A stretch of DNA of 64,000 nucleotides from Mastigocoleus testarum BC008 (GTDB lineage Bacteria > Cyanobacteriota > Cyanobacteriia > Cyanobacteriales > Nostocaceae), in assembly GCF_001456025.1 (NCBI RefSeq), contig NZ_LMTZ01000129.1:131247-195246 (forward strand), read 5' to 3'. The translations under genes were made by a program, and so were the position numbers. Position 1 is the first letter of the stretch, and every line of letters begins with the position of its first letter. This document shows, in pieces, positions 43,320 to 53,414 of the stretch. The notes beneath the pieces are model-generated. The model had not been told where the DNA came from, made no database searches, and saw only the letters and a list, made by a program, of their open reading frames with translations.

Positions 43320-45470
43320 ATGTCTAAAGACTTCTCGCGTCATAATCTCCAAGGTTGCTCCTTTAAAGGTAAAAACTTAGAAGGTGCAAATTTTAGCTAT
43401 GCAGATATTCGAGGGGCTAATTTTACAAACGCTATCCTTAGAGGTTCTGATTTCAGAGGCGCTGAAGCTGGGCAAGAAAGGTCTTGGATGCTTTTTCTGA
43501 CAGTTTTTTTATCATTTATAGCCATACTCCCAGCATTTACTGCTGGAATAACTACTATATTTAATCAAAGCTTACTTAATCCCAACCCTTTAGTTCATCT
43601 CTCTACTGTTGTAATTTTAATACTTCCATTTATAGTTACTACCACAAAGGGATTTCCAGCGTCCTTGGTATCCATTGCTTTTTCTCTAGGAATTTCTACT
43701 TTATTAGTAATATTTTCAACTTTTTCAACTTTATTTAATGATGGTACAACATTAGCTTTTATTTTCATTGCAATAGGAACGATAACTGGAAGTACCTCTA
43801 TTGCTGCTTCTATAACTGGAGTAACTATACTAGCTGGAATTAAAGTGGCAATAATGGCTGGTATTACGAGTGTGATTGCATCTTTAGCTGGAACTGTCGT
43901 TGGTATGTTTTTCCTTGAAAAATTTGGAAGTGTCAGCAACTTCGAATTAGCGGCAGAATTAGCAGTTGCAATTATGGTTTTAATTGGTTCTGTTCAAGGT
44001 ATATATATAGGTTGGCGAATACTAGTAGGAGATCCAAAATTTTCATTAATTTATCCAATTGCAATTAATTTTACTGCTATTGGTGGAACAAGTTTTCGTA
44101 ATGCCGATCTAACAGATGCTAATTTTACTTCTGCCCGACTCAAAAGTACAGATTTTCGTAAAGCTAAACTAACTCGCACCTATTTCCATAAAACTAAATT
44201 ACTAGATCGCGTTCGTCCTGGCACTTCTTATTTACAATATCCCCAAGTACGCCAATTAATTTTAACTGGACAAGGGCAGGATAAAATTTTTGACCGTTTG
44301 AATTTACGGGGAATTAATTTAAAGAAAGCTTTTTTAACAGACGCAAGTTTTATTAGCACAGACTTGAGCGAAGCTTGTTTACAAGATGGGGATTTATCCA
44401 GAGCGAAATTAGTCCAAACTCAATTAGATGCAACCGACTTTACAGGCGCTACTCTTACTGGGGCATACATAGAAGATTGGGGCATTACCAATGAAACCAA
44501 CTTTCGTGGTGTAAGGTGCGAATACGTGTATATGCGCCTTCCTACAAAAGAAAATCCTAACCCCTTACGCAAACCAGATAACAACGCAGAAACATTTGCA
44601 GATGGGGAATTTGGTGATTTTATCCAACCAATTTTTGATACCCTTGACCTTTACCACAACCAAGGCGTTGACCCGCGTGCGATCGCTATTTCATTCAAAC
44701 AGTTAGCTGAAAAAAATCCAGATGCTGAGTTGCGAATTGCCGGAATAGAAATACGAGGTGAAAGTGAAGATAAAGTTTTACTCCGTGCTAAAACCACACC
44801 CCTAGCTGATAAATCCCAATTAAGTGCAGAATATTTTGAAATTTATAATCAAGTTAAAGCTTTGACACAACAAGAAGTCCAAGCTTTAATGGCAGAGAAA
44901 GATCGCAGAATTCGTAGTTTAGAAAATTTTGTAAACACGGCTTTAAAAAGCCCTAGTTTTTATTCAAACACTCAAATAGAAGAGGTAAGTAATATGACTA
45001 ATAACCCTGGTGGATTTTCAGTTGGTGGTTCTGTTGGTGGCAATATCAACAATGTTCAAGGTGATAATAACCGTGCTGTTCAAGGGGATAATAATCAGGC
45101 TGTTCTTGGTGATGGAAATCAAGTAACACAACAAAACCAAGTAAGTGCTGAAGTTGAAGCATCACTCACAAAAGCTGATATCGTAGCATTATTCACACAG
45201 TTGGAAAATTTAGTTAAAGCTGCTAAAGTTGATCAAGACACAAAAGAAACAGCGATTGAAGACATTAGTGCAGCGAAGAAAGCAACTGATAAAGAGGAAC
45301 CGAAAAAGAACATAGCACTAGCTAATTTAGAAAGTGTGGCACAAACACTTGAAAAAACTAGCAAAACGGTAGATGCTGGTCAGAAACTCTGGAATAAAGC
45401 TAAACCTATAATTACCAAAATAGCTGGTTGGTTAGGTGCTGCTGCTAGTTCTTACTTGTTAAAGTTGTAA
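43320..45470 (+). CDS. Pentapeptide-repeat membrane protein with C-terminal VQGDNN repeats
   Basis: This 716-residue protein has an unusual order. A short block of A(D/N)LxG-type pentapeptides lies at about 7-50. About six hydrophobic helices follow (56-235), then a second pentapeptide block (255-410) and a helical stretch (about 440-560). Three eight-residue repeats, VQGDNNRA, VQGDNNQA and VLGDGNQV, occupy residues 579-602. The last 110 residues are helical and amphipathic (SLTKADIVALFTQLENLVKAA, KLWNKAKPIITKIAGWLGAA). The C-terminus resembles membrane-active effectors in outline only. The NACHT gene starts nine bases later and carries the same repeats at its N-terminus, so the two products probably interact. 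Confidence 0.82.
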   Translation: MSKDFSRHNLQGCSFKGKNLEGANFSYADIRGANFTNAILRGSDFRGAEAGQERSWMLFLTVFLSFIAILPAFTAGITTIFNQSLLNPNPLVHLSTVVILILPFIVTTTKGFPASLVSIAFSLGISTLLVIFSTFSTLFNDGTTLAFIFIAIGTITGSTSIAASITGVTILAGIKVAIMAGITSVIASLAGTVVGMFFLEKFGSVSNFELAAELAVAIMVLIGSVQGIYIGWRILVGDPKFSLIYPIAINFTAIGGTSFRNADLTDANFTSARLKSTDFRKAKLTRTYFHKTKLLDRVRPGTSYLQYPQVRQLILTGQGQDKIFDRLNLRGINLKKAFLTDASFISTDLSEACLQDGDLSRAKLVQTQLDATDFTGATLTGAYIEDWGITNETNFRGVRCEYVYMRLPTKENPNPLRKPDNNAETFADGEFGDFIQPIFDTLDLYHNQGVDPRAIAISFKQLAEKNPDAELRIAGIEIRGESEDKVLLRAKTTPLADKSQLSAEYFEIYNQVKALTQQEVQALMAEKDRRIRSLENFVNTALKSPSFYSNTQIEEVSNMTNNPGGFSVGGSVGGNINNVQGDNNRAVQGDNNQAVLGDGNQVTQQNQVSAEVEASLTKADIVALFTQLENLVKAAKVDQDTKETAIEDISAAKKATDKEEPKKNIALANLESVAQTLEKTSKTVDAGQKLWNKAKPIITKIAGWLGAAASSYLLKL

Positions 45471-45479
45471 ATCTGATTT

Positions 45480-47546
45480 ATGAATCAGTTACCACCTGAT
45501 AATTCTGATTCACAACAGCCTTCTGATGATTCATCTCAAAAGCAACAGGCTGATACTTCCAGATGGGATAATGTAGTTCAAGGTAATCAAAATCGAGTTG
45601 TTCAGGGTGATGGCAATCAAGTAATTGAAGGGGATAACAACCAGATTAGCCACACCCATATTTACCAAAGTCAGCAGGAAGCTTCCCCAAGACCACAACT
45701 CACCCGACAAGAATACCAAAATCGTCAAGCATTACTCACTAAAGTCAAGAAATTCTGGGTCAAGGGAGTTTTGGAAAAATCCCTTCGTAACCAGGTGCTG
45801 ATTGAGTTTGGTTTAGACGATAGACCAGATGCGATCGCTAGTTCTTGGGAGGTTATTCTAGAAACTGAGGACTCTTCACCTCAACCCCTTCCGGAAGGTA
45901 CTAAGGTTATTGATATCTTTGACGAAATTGGTGCAGGACGAACGCTACTAATTTTAGGGAAACCAGGGTCAGGAAAAACCACAACGTTACTCGAACTCAG
46001 TCGCGATTTAATTACCCGTGCTGAACAAGACATTAATCTGTTAATTCCTGTAGTTTTTAACCTCTCCTCTTGGGATAAGCAACAGAAGATAGCCGATAAG
46101 CAACAGACGATAGCCAATTGGTTAGTGGAAGAACTGAATAGTAAGTATGATGTACCTAAAAAAATTGGAAAAGCCTGGGTAAAGCAGCAGCAACTACTAC
46201 CATTGCTTGATGGTTTGGATGAAGTAAAGGCGGAACATCGAGACGACTGTATCAAGGCGTTGAACCAATTCAAGCAGAATTATGGTGTTGAACTGGTGGT
46301 GTGCTGTCGGATTGAAGACTATGAATCTCTTTCTAACCGTCTGGAATTTCAACGTGCAGTTTATTTGAAGTCGCTGACCCCAGAACAAATCTATCATTAC
46401 TTGGATAGTGTCAGGACTAATTTGACGGGGTTGAAAGCATTAATTCAATGGGATAGGGTATTACAAGAGTTGGTACAATCACCCTTGATGCTCAATATTA
46501 TGACTCTGGTTTATCAGGGAGTAGCGGTTGAGGATTTGCCTAAAACTGAGGTGCTAGAAGAACGGCGCAAGCAGCTATTTGATAATTATATAAAACTGAT
46601 GCTTAAGCGCCCTAATCGCTCGAAGGTTCAAGACAAATACTCACAAACCCAAACAAAGCGCTGGCTGATTTGGCTGGCACAGAAGATGGTTCAGAGGTCG
46701 CAAACAGTATTTTTAATTGAGCAAATGCAGCCAACTTGGTTAAAAAGTAGAGCAAAAAATTTTTACAGGCTAAGTCTTGGAACCATATTTGGAATTTTAT
46801 TTGGGTTGATAAATCTATTGGCATTTACTTGGATGGCTGGACTGATACATGGATTAATATGGGGAGGAATATACTTAATTATTGGAATATTCGCTGGATT
46901 ATTTTTAAAAGAAATCACGACAGTTGGAATTATTCAAGTTAACTGGAAAATAATCTTAATTCCCCCTTTAAAATTTGGAGTAAGTTTTGGGCTATTTATG
47001 GTGTTTTTTGATGTGCTATATAATTTAATGCATCAAGGGCGATTGCCAGATTTAGTACATATGCTGACATTTTTTTTGAAGGGTTCGCTATTTTTTGGGA
47101 TTATGTTGTTATTGCAGAGAGTACTTCCTCAAATAGGAAGAAATATAGAATACTTTGTAATTGAAAAAACAACAAATCCCAATCAAGGTATTTGGAAATC
47201 ACTTCAGAATGCATTGATGATATCTGTCAGTCTCTGGACACTTACTGGATTCGCAGTGGCACTAATAGCAAGACCTGAGGAGATAGCAATGAGATGGTTT
47301 AGTTTTAGCAACTATGGATTTGGTGCTGGGCTAGTTCTTGGAGGTGCGACTTGCATTCAACACTTTATCCTCCGCTTTATCCTTTACATCAATAATAACA
47401 TCCCTTGGAATTATGGCCGCTTCCTCGACTACGCCACAGAACGCATCTTCCTGCAAAAAGTAGGTGGCGGCTATATCTTTATTCATCGAATGTTAATGGA
47501 ACACTTTGCCCAAATGCAGCTTGAGAGCAGAAACCTTCAAAGCTGA
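45480..47546 (+). CDS. NACHT-family STAND ATPase with N-terminal VQGDNN repeats and C-terminal membrane helices
   Basis: This 688-residue protein starts with a polar Gln/Ser-rich tail. Then come three eight-residue repeats (VQGNQNRV, VQGDGNQV, IEGDNNQI; residues 33-56), a helical linker, and a NACHT domain with Walker A ILGKPGSGKTTT (158-169), Walker B LLPLLDGLDEVK (Asp244) and sensor VVCCRIEDYE. After the winged-helix region, residues 427-633 contain five or six membrane helices where many NACHT proteins carry sensor repeats. NACHT proteins are immune-like switches that oligomerise on sensing a trigger. The matching repeats in the upstream protein suggest that it is the partner or effector. 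Confidence 0.86.
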   Translation: MNQLPPDNSDSQQPSDDSSQKQQADTSRWDNVVQGNQNRVVQGDGNQVIEGDNNQISHTHIYQSQQEASPRPQLTRQEYQNRQALLTKVKKFWVKGVLEKSLRNQVLIEFGLDDRPDAIASSWEVILETEDSSPQPLPEGTKVIDIFDEIGAGRTLLILGKPGSGKTTTLLELSRDLITRAEQDINLLIPVVFNLSSWDKQQKIADKQQTIANWLVEELNSKYDVPKKIGKAWVKQQQLLPLLDGLDEVKAEHRDDCIKALNQFKQNYGVELVVCCRIEDYESLSNRLEFQRAVYLKSLTPEQIYHYLDSVRTNLTGLKALIQWDRVLQELVQSPLMLNIMTLVYQGVAVEDLPKTEVLEERRKQLFDNYIKLMLKRPNRSKVQDKYSQTQTKRWLIWLAQKMVQRSQTVFLIEQMQPTWLKSRAKNFYRLSLGTIFGILFGLINLLAFTWMAGLIHGLIWGGIYLIIGIFAGLFLKEITTVGIIQVNWKIILIPPLKFGVSFGLFMVFFDVLYNLMHQGRLPDLVHMLTFFLKGSLFFGIMLLLQRVLPQIGRNIEYFVIEKTTNPNQGIWKSLQNALMISVSLWTLTGFAVALIARPEEIAMRWFSFSNYGFGAGLVLGGATCIQHFILRFILYINNNIPWNYGRFLDYATERIFLQKVGGGYIFIHRMLMEHFAQMQLESRNLQS

Positions 47547-47840
47547 TTCCATTTCTGATATCGCATAATTTCTAAAGTTACTTTACTAATCCCCAATCGC
47601 CAGTCGCCAATCCCCAAATATAAAATATTGAATTTACATAAATTAATAGTAATTTTTGTGTAAAGAAGTTAAGATCGTACCACGGGCTTAACCAGGGCAT
47701 TTTCAATGGTTTGCCAGACTACAAAGATAAAGAGAGATAAACAGGTTTTACAAGCGTTGTTTTTTAAAAATTGGCTGTAATGGCATCTACCACTGATAAA
47801 TAGTTAGTAATTATCGGTTTGGCGAATAGAAAATATGATA
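47547..47840. other. Intergenic region between the NACHT gene and typA
   Basis: The spacer holds some CCCCAAT/CGCCAGT heptamer-like units near 47590-47620 and otherwise AT-rich DNA. I see no gene in it. Confidence 0.45.
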
Positions 47841-47885
47841 AAGGGTAAAGGTTTGGGATTCCGAACCTCTACCCTTAATTTTTCC
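47841..47885. terminator. Intrinsic terminator between convergent genes
   Basis: AAGGGTA (47841-47847) and AGGTT (47849-47853) pair with AACCT (47864-47868) and TACCCTT (47870-47876). The loop is ten bases, and AATTTTT follows on the plus strand. It lies 35 bases past the typA stop and may end transcripts from both directions. Confidence 0.7.
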
Positions 47886-47911
47886 TAGGTATGTTTACGA
47901 GTTAAGTATTT

Positions 47912-49702
47912 TTACCGTCTCGCCAACTTCTTGGACATCTTACGCAAACGAATTGACTCGGGAGTTATTTCCACTAATTCGTCTGGCCCAATGTATTCCA
48001 ATGCTCTTTCCAAGCTCATTTCTACGGGTGTTTGCAATTGGACCAATTCATCTCCAGTTGCAGAACGGTGGTTTGTTAACTGCTTGGTTTTGCAGACATT
48101 CAAGTCTAGGTCTTGAGGACGGTTATTTTCCCCAACTATCATTCCTTTGTAAACTTTAGTACCTGGGGTAATAAAGAAGGAACCGCGATCCTCAGCATTT
48201 TTCAGAGCGTAGAAAGTTGCAACACCTTCTTCAAAAGCAATTAAAACGCCATTACGACGGGTAGTAATTTCACCAATAATCGGACGATAATCCAGAAAAC
48301 TATGGTTCATGATACCGTCACCGCGAGTGATACGCATGAATTCACCCCGGAAACCAATTAAGCCACGGGCGGGAATTACGAATTCTAGTTGGGAGCGTCC
48401 GTTACCACCCATTTGCATGTCTTGCATTTCGCCTTTACGCTGTCCGAGTCGTTCAATACAACCACCTACAGCTTCTTCAGGAACATCAAGAACTAAAAGC
48501 TCGTAAGGTTCGCAAGGTTGTCCATTAACTTCACGGTAAATTACCTGTGGCTGGGACACTTGGAACTCATAACCTTCCCGGCGCATGGTTTCAATTAAAA
48601 TACCCAAGTGAAGCTCGCCACGACCGGAAACTTTAAATTTATCGGGGGAGTCGCTTTCTTCAACGCGCAAAGCAACATTAGTTTCCAATTCCCGCATTAG
48701 GCGATCGCGAATTTGGCGAGAGGTAACAAAGCTACCTTCTTTACCAGCAAAGGGCGAGTCATTAACCGAAAAGGTCATTTGTAATGTCGGTTCGTCGACT
48801 TTAATTAGTGGTAAAGCTTGGGGTTCGTTAGGACAAGTGATAGTTTCACCAATGTTTGCATCTGCAAAACCAGCAACAGCAACCAGATTTCCTGCGGATG
48901 CTTCTTCCATCTCAACGCGCTTGAGACCTTCAAAGCCCATTAGTTTACTAATTTTGGCTTTGACAATTTTGCCATCTTCTTTAACTAAAGCGGCTTGTTG
49001 TCCGGCCTTAATAACACCGTTATGAATTCTACCAATTACGATTCTACCCAGATATTCTGAGTAATCTAGGGTTGTAACCTGTAATTGTAATGGTTTTTCT
49101 GCATCGCCGACTGGGGGTGGAACGTGGCGCAACACAGCTTCAAATAAGGGTTGCATATCCTTGGGTTCATCATCCAAGTCATTTTTGGCGTAACCGGAAA
49201 GACCAGAAGCGAATAGGTAGGGGAAATCACACTGATCGTCATCAGCACCTAATTCTAAGAATAAATCTAATACCTTATCGACTGCACCATGGGGGTCTGC
49301 TTGGGGACGGTCAATTTTGTTAACTACAACAATTGGGCGCAATCCTTTTTCCAATGCTTTCTTTAACACAAAACGTGTTTGTGGCATTGGACCTTCGTTA
49401 GCATCAACAATAAGGATACAGCCATCTACCATACCGAGTACCCGTTCGACTTCGCCACCGAAATCGGCGTGTCCGGGAGTATCAACAATATTGATTAATG
49501 TTTCTTGATAGCGAACAGCTGTATTTTTAGAAAGAATAGTAATACCCCGTTCTCTTTCGAGGTCGTTGGAGTCCATGACGCAATCAGGAACGTCTTCCCC
49601 TTGACGGAAAATGCCGGACTGTTTCAGTAGAGAATCAACGAGGGTTGTTTTGCCGTGGTCAACGTGGGCAATAATGGCGACGTTACGAATTGAGAGCGTC
49701 AT
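47912..49702 (-). CDS. typA: Ribosome-associated GTPase TypA/BipA
   Basis: TypA is a translational GTPase related to EF-G. It binds the ribosome and aids 50S assembly and stress tolerance. The 596 residues include IAHVDHGKTTLVDSLL (G1), RGITILSKN (G2), IVDTPGHADFGGEVERV (G3), VNKIDRPQADP (G4), the elongation-factor domains and the BipA-specific C-terminal half (RGLIGFRGEFMRITRG, GVATFYALKNAEDRGSFF). Length and motifs are normal. It stands alone. Confidence 0.98.
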   Translation of the reverse strand: MTLSIRNVAIIAHVDHGKTTLVDSLLKQSGIFRQGEDVPDCVMDSNDLERERGITILSKNTAVRYQETLINIVDTPGHADFGGEVERVLGMVDGCILIVDANEGPMPQTRFVLKKALEKGLRPIVVVNKIDRPQADPHGAVDKVLDLFLELGADDDQCDFPYLFASGLSGYAKNDLDDEPKDMQPLFEAVLRHVPPPVGDAEKPLQLQVTTLDYSEYLGRIVIGRIHNGVIKAGQQAALVKEDGKIVKAKISKLMGFEGLKRVEMEEASAGNLVAVAGFADANIGETITCPNEPQALPLIKVDEPTLQMTFSVNDSPFAGKEGSFVTSRQIRDRLMRELETNVALRVEESDSPDKFKVSGRGELHLGILIETMRREGYEFQVSQPQVIYREVNGQPCEPYELLVLDVPEEAVGGCIERLGQRKGEMQDMQMGGNGRSQLEFVIPARGLIGFRGEFMRITRGDGIMNHSFLDYRPIIGEITTRRNGVLIAFEEGVATFYALKNAEDRGSFFITPGTKVYKGMIVGENNRPQDLDLNVCKTKQLTNHRSATGDELVQLQTPVEMSLERALEYIGPDELVEITPESIRLRKMSKKLARR

Positions 49703-50364
49703 AGGAACATTCCAGAAATGCGGGTAATATAACTTAATATTGTGATCCAGCTCTTAATAACAGAATTCGGAAAATTTTGCTAATTCTGTAAACAAGCCTT
49801 AATAATTCTATCTCAATGTTAACGATCCACGTAAATTTTTGAAAGCAAAACTTTGGGGTTTAAAGTGGCGAAAAGTAGGTTAAATCACTACAAATAGAAG
49901 ATTGAAGGCTAATATATGTATCACTTACAATTTTTTTGGTAAAAATTATTTAATTAATCATCCTAAAGTAGCTACATTGACTTTCACTGTTATGCGATTT
50001 TAATGGGAACTACTGAAATTATTTCTCTTATTACTACTCGATGAAGTTCTCATACCGATTCAATAAATTATTGCAACAGATCCTTCGATAGAGACCTTGC
50101 ATGCAAGGTCTCTACAAAATATATCTGTCTCATTATTTTTCCAAATTGGTATAATGTTCAAAACATGTAATATTAGTTACTAGTGGTATGGATTGTTCAG
50201 TATCCAGAACCATGTTTTTGTTGTGTTAGGGACTTCCAAAAAATAATTTATACCATTATTTGTTGACTGTAGGGGCGCACCGACGTGCGCCCTGACAAGT
50301 CGTATGTTTTTTTACTGAAAGTCCCTTAGAGACAGCCTAACCCAACTTACATCAATTTAACTGC
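49703..50364. repeat. Intergenic region with two dispersed palindromes
   Basis: The spacer contains a perfect 26-base palindrome at 50089-50114 (TAGAGACCTTGCA and its complement). A second palindrome has GGGCGCAC (50273-50280) pairing with GTGCGCCC (50285-50292). Both look like the dispersed palindromic repeats common in filamentous cyanobacteria. The rest is AT-rich, and I see no gene in it. Confidence 0.65.
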
Positions 50365-52383
50365 TTATTCTTTTGTAGTGTAATGACTTTCGAAAGCTTC
50401 TGAATCAACATGAGAGTCATTGTGGCTATAACTGGATACAGGTATGTTATCTGCAACTTTCTGTAAGTGTGTTTCTGGTTTGGCTCCATCTTGATGATGT
50501 ATTAACTGCCCAACTTGAGATATTAATTCTCCTAATTTACCTTCTTCCAGTAGGTTATTTATCATGGAAATACCACTGGTTGAGAGAAGTAACTTATTAA
50601 TATCGTCTACGCCTTTGCCATTATTATTCGCTCCTGGAAAAGAATAAATTCTGATATTTCCTAAAACTCCTGGTTGTGGTGCCAATGAGTGGACGATTTC
50701 TGGTAGTTTATCTGAAAGTTCCGGCCAGATGGTAGTGATAACTTGAGCACTTAAACTGGCATTACTAATGGTGTTTTCAGCAGTAATTTTTGCTTGTATA
50801 CCTTCAGCTTCAGCTAAAGCTCGAATGCGTTCGGCATCTGCAAGAATACGAATTGATTCGGCTTCAAGTTCTGCAGCTTGTTGAGCAATTTCAGCTTGTC
50901 TGCGACGACGAAAAGCATCAATTTCAATGACGTTGCGATCGCCGATATTTTTTTCTTGGGCTTGTTCTTCGGCAGCTATTATAGATAGACTCTTACTGCG
51001 TTCGGCTTTTTCGATTTCACCGGCGGTCTTAACTGATTCTTCTGCTTTGGCTTGTTCAGCTTGTGCGACAAAAGTTTCTCGTTTTTTGTTCGCAATTGAT
51101 ATCGCGACTTCTTCTTGTGCGAGTCTTGCAACTTTTTCTGACTCCGCAATTTGCACTTGTGCTTGTAACTTGTTAGATTCTACGGTTTGTTGGCGGGTAA
51201 CTTCTGCTAGCTCTGCTTCTTGTTTTTGATGGATTTGTGTAACCTTTAGTTTTTTGTTACGGTCTTCTAGGGCAATATCAGCTTCAATTTGGCTTTGTTG
51301 TACGGATAACTTCTTACGAATTTCCTCTTCTTCTACCGATTTATCCTGCAAAATTTTGCTGCGAAGGGTGGCTGCAGCTTCTTTATCTTTAGCTTCTTGA
51401 ATTTCCCGTTGTCTTTGTGCTGTCAGGGCTTCAACTTGCAACTTTTGCTCTAATTCCGCTGTTTCTTTTTCTTGAGCAATTTGTAGAGATCGCTTTTGAG
51501 CATCTAGTTCTTTTTGCTCAATAGCTACTTGGGTAGTCAATTCCACTTCGCGCTTTTGTTGAATTGAGCGTTGAATAGTTTCTGTACGCAGACGCACTCC
51601 TTGAGCATCAAAGAAATTATTGGTGTCGTAGGTGTCGCTTTCTTCGATTTCGGAAATTGCAATGTTGTTAAGAGTTAAACCTACTTTCTTTAAGTCTTGC
51701 TGAGTCAAGTTCAAAACTTCTTCAGCAAATCCTAACTTGTCGGAATCTATTTCTGCTAAAGTTTTCTTCTTCGCAGCAGCCCTAATGGCATCATCAGCAC
51801 GGGTTTCTAGGGCTTCTGTGATGTCTTCGGCTGAGATTTTACCTTGTCTGGAAAGTCGTGCGGCAGCAATTAGCACATCTTCTTCACTGGCATTTATGCA
51901 GACATAAAAAGTTACCCGCATATTTGCCCGTAAATAGTCTTGAGTACGAACTGCTAGTTTACCGGTACGCTCGACATTAATGGAAATTTCTCGTAACGGT
52001 ACCCGTGTGAGTTCGTGAAAACCTGGTACCACAATGCAACCACCATTGAGAACTACGGTTTTCTTTTTCACAAAAATACCGCCAGTTCTCACAAAAGCCT
52101 CGTTATTCGGAGTAATCACATAAATCCGCGTATAAGACCAAATACTCAGTAATATGAGTACGATGATACCCGCGATTAACCCAGGGAAAACAAAGGCTTC
52201 ATCGATTTGATTGAGGATTGGTTGGGTAGAAATTTGAGCAATATAGGGTGATGTTTCTACTGGTTTCTCAGCAATTAAAGTAAGTGATGTAGATGTATCA
52301 TCACTAATATTGTACTGTTCTCCCACCAAGGTATTTGTAGGTGGTAGGGGTAATAATTCAATGAAAGTTAACCAAAACAGCAT
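50365..52383 (-). CDS. Flotillin-like SPFH/PHB protein
   Basis: Flotillins organise membrane microdomains. This 672-residue protein has a membrane helix near 66-88 (FPGLIAGIIVLILLSIWSY), an SPFH domain at about 90-250 (YVITPNNEAFVRTGG, VNVERTGKLAVRTQDYLRAN), and a very long Glu/Gln/Ala-rich coiled coil at about 250-540. A C-terminal domain (SLSAQVITTIWPELSDKLPE) and a polar tail follow. A hydrophobic N-terminus precedes the main helix. Twelve bases upstream ends the YqiJ-like gene, giving the flotillin plus OB-fold pair seen in E. coli (YqiK and YqiJ). Confidence 0.92.
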   Translation of the reverse strand: MLFWLTFIELLPLPPTNTLVGEQYNISDDTSTSLTLIAEKPVETSPYIAQISTQPILNQIDEAFVFPGLIAGIIVLILLSIWSYTRIYVITPNNEAFVRTGGIFVKKKTVVLNGGCIVVPGFHELTRVPLREISINVERTGKLAVRTQDYLRANMRVTFYVCINASEEDVLIAAARLSRQGKISAEDITEALETRADDAIRAAAKKKTLAEIDSDKLGFAEEVLNLTQQDLKKVGLTLNNIAISEIEESDTYDTNNFFDAQGVRLRTETIQRSIQQKREVELTTQVAIEQKELDAQKRSLQIAQEKETAELEQKLQVEALTAQRQREIQEAKDKEAAATLRSKILQDKSVEEEEIRKKLSVQQSQIEADIALEDRNKKLKVTQIHQKQEAELAEVTRQQTVESNKLQAQVQIAESEKVARLAQEEVAISIANKKRETFVAQAEQAKAEESVKTAGEIEKAERSKSLSIIAAEEQAQEKNIGDRNVIEIDAFRRRRQAEIAQQAAELEAESIRILADAERIRALAEAEGIQAKITAENTISNASLSAQVITTIWPELSDKLPEIVHSLAPQPGVLGNIRIYSFPGANNNGKGVDDINKLLLSTSGISMINNLLEEGKLGELISQVGQLIHHQDGAKPETHLQKVADNIPVSSYSHNDSHVDSEAFESHYTTKE

Positions 52384-52395
52384 TTTCTTTAATAT

Positions 52396-53088
52396 TTATT
52401 TCATTCTTATTTTTTTCTTAGTTAGATTCAACCAACGATCTACATCTGGAGTGTCTTTAGCGATGACAGAATAAATGTCTTGCTTTCGATTTATGACAAT
52501 TACTCGTTCGCCATGGTGGGGAATAACTTTTGCCCATTTTGGGATAGTGGCATTAATAGTCACTAAATTGCCACTTTTATCAATTACATCTATTTGACCG
52601 ATTCTATCGTTGTCTTCGGTAGGTATAGTCGCAGAACAGACAGTACCATTACGACCAATCAAGCGATCGCTACTTGTATCTTCGCCAAATTCTGCAAAAA
52701 TTCTCCCCATTGGTCGTGCAATCAGTCCCCCGATCAATAAAGCGATGAATAGCGACAACAACAAGACTATTCCGTTCCAAATACCACTGGGAATTTGATT
52801 GAGGATGCTCTCTAGCCAAACATTTAACATCCAGCCAGATAAGCCCCATAAACTCAAATCAGTTGCTAGTAATAAAATCAAGGGGGCTTTACCAACACCA
52901 GCCCATCCCAGCAAAAATCCTAAATTAAAATTACCTTCTCCGCCTAAGTCTAGGTCAGTGTCAATATCAGCATCAACATCAACATCGATGTCTTCGTCTC
53001 CACCACCGGAAAAAATCACAAATAGAAATAGCAAAACTCCCATGCCCAAAAATAGCCAGTAGGGCATGTTAGCTGAATTAAACAGCAT
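52396..53088 (-). CDS. YqiJ-like (NfeD-related, OB-fold) membrane protein
   Basis: This 230-residue protein has an N-terminal helix (YWLFLGMGVLLFLFVIFSG), an acidic Asp-rich loop (DEDIDVDVDADIDTDLD, perhaps metal-binding), two more hydrophobic segments (APLILLLATDLSLWGLSG, GIVLLLSLFIALLIGGLIA), and a C-terminal OB-like domain from about 140 (LIGRNGTVCSATIP, GERVIVINRKQDIYSVI). This matches the YqiJ family, which partners flotillins. It precedes the flotillin gene by twelve bases in one operon. Confidence 0.87.
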   Translation of the reverse strand: MLFNSANMPYWLFLGMGVLLFLFVIFSGGGDEDIDVDVDADIDTDLDLGGEGNFNLGFLLGWAGVGKAPLILLLATDLSLWGLSGWMLNVWLESILNQIPSGIWNGIVLLLSLFIALLIGGLIARPMGRIFAEFGEDTSSDRLIGRNGTVCSATIPTEDNDRIGQIDVIDKSGNLVTINATIPKWAKVIPHHGERVIVINRKQDIYSVIAKDTPDVDRWLNLTKKKIRMK

Positions 53089-53414
53089 GATGCTTAGTGG
53101 TAAATAATATTTGGCTGGTAAATTTCCTACTTATAACTTTGGTTTACCTAACTTCAGTGTAGCTATTTTTATTTGAAGGAGATCGAAAAAATAACAGTTA
53201 TTTACAGTCAATAACGAGGATATATAGATGTAGAATTTTAAGATTAATTAGAAAATGAAATATACCAAAATAAATCTCAGCATAGTTCCCCTATCCGGTA
53301 TATGAGCAAATATTTTGGTATGGATCGAACTTACCCACTTGTTACCAATTTATGATGGTTTGAGATCATTTTTTTAGGTTGTGATTACCTGATCGCACTG
53401 CTGTGTAAATTTTG
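53089..53414. other. Intergenic region
   Basis: This AT-rich spacer of 326 bases lies upstream of the YqiJ-flotillin unit. It should hold its promoter. No repeat array, RNA or short gene is seen. Confidence 0.45.

Noticed and set aside
48309..48506. Plus-strand frames inside typA
   Set aside because: They are shadows of a highly conserved coding region on the other strand.
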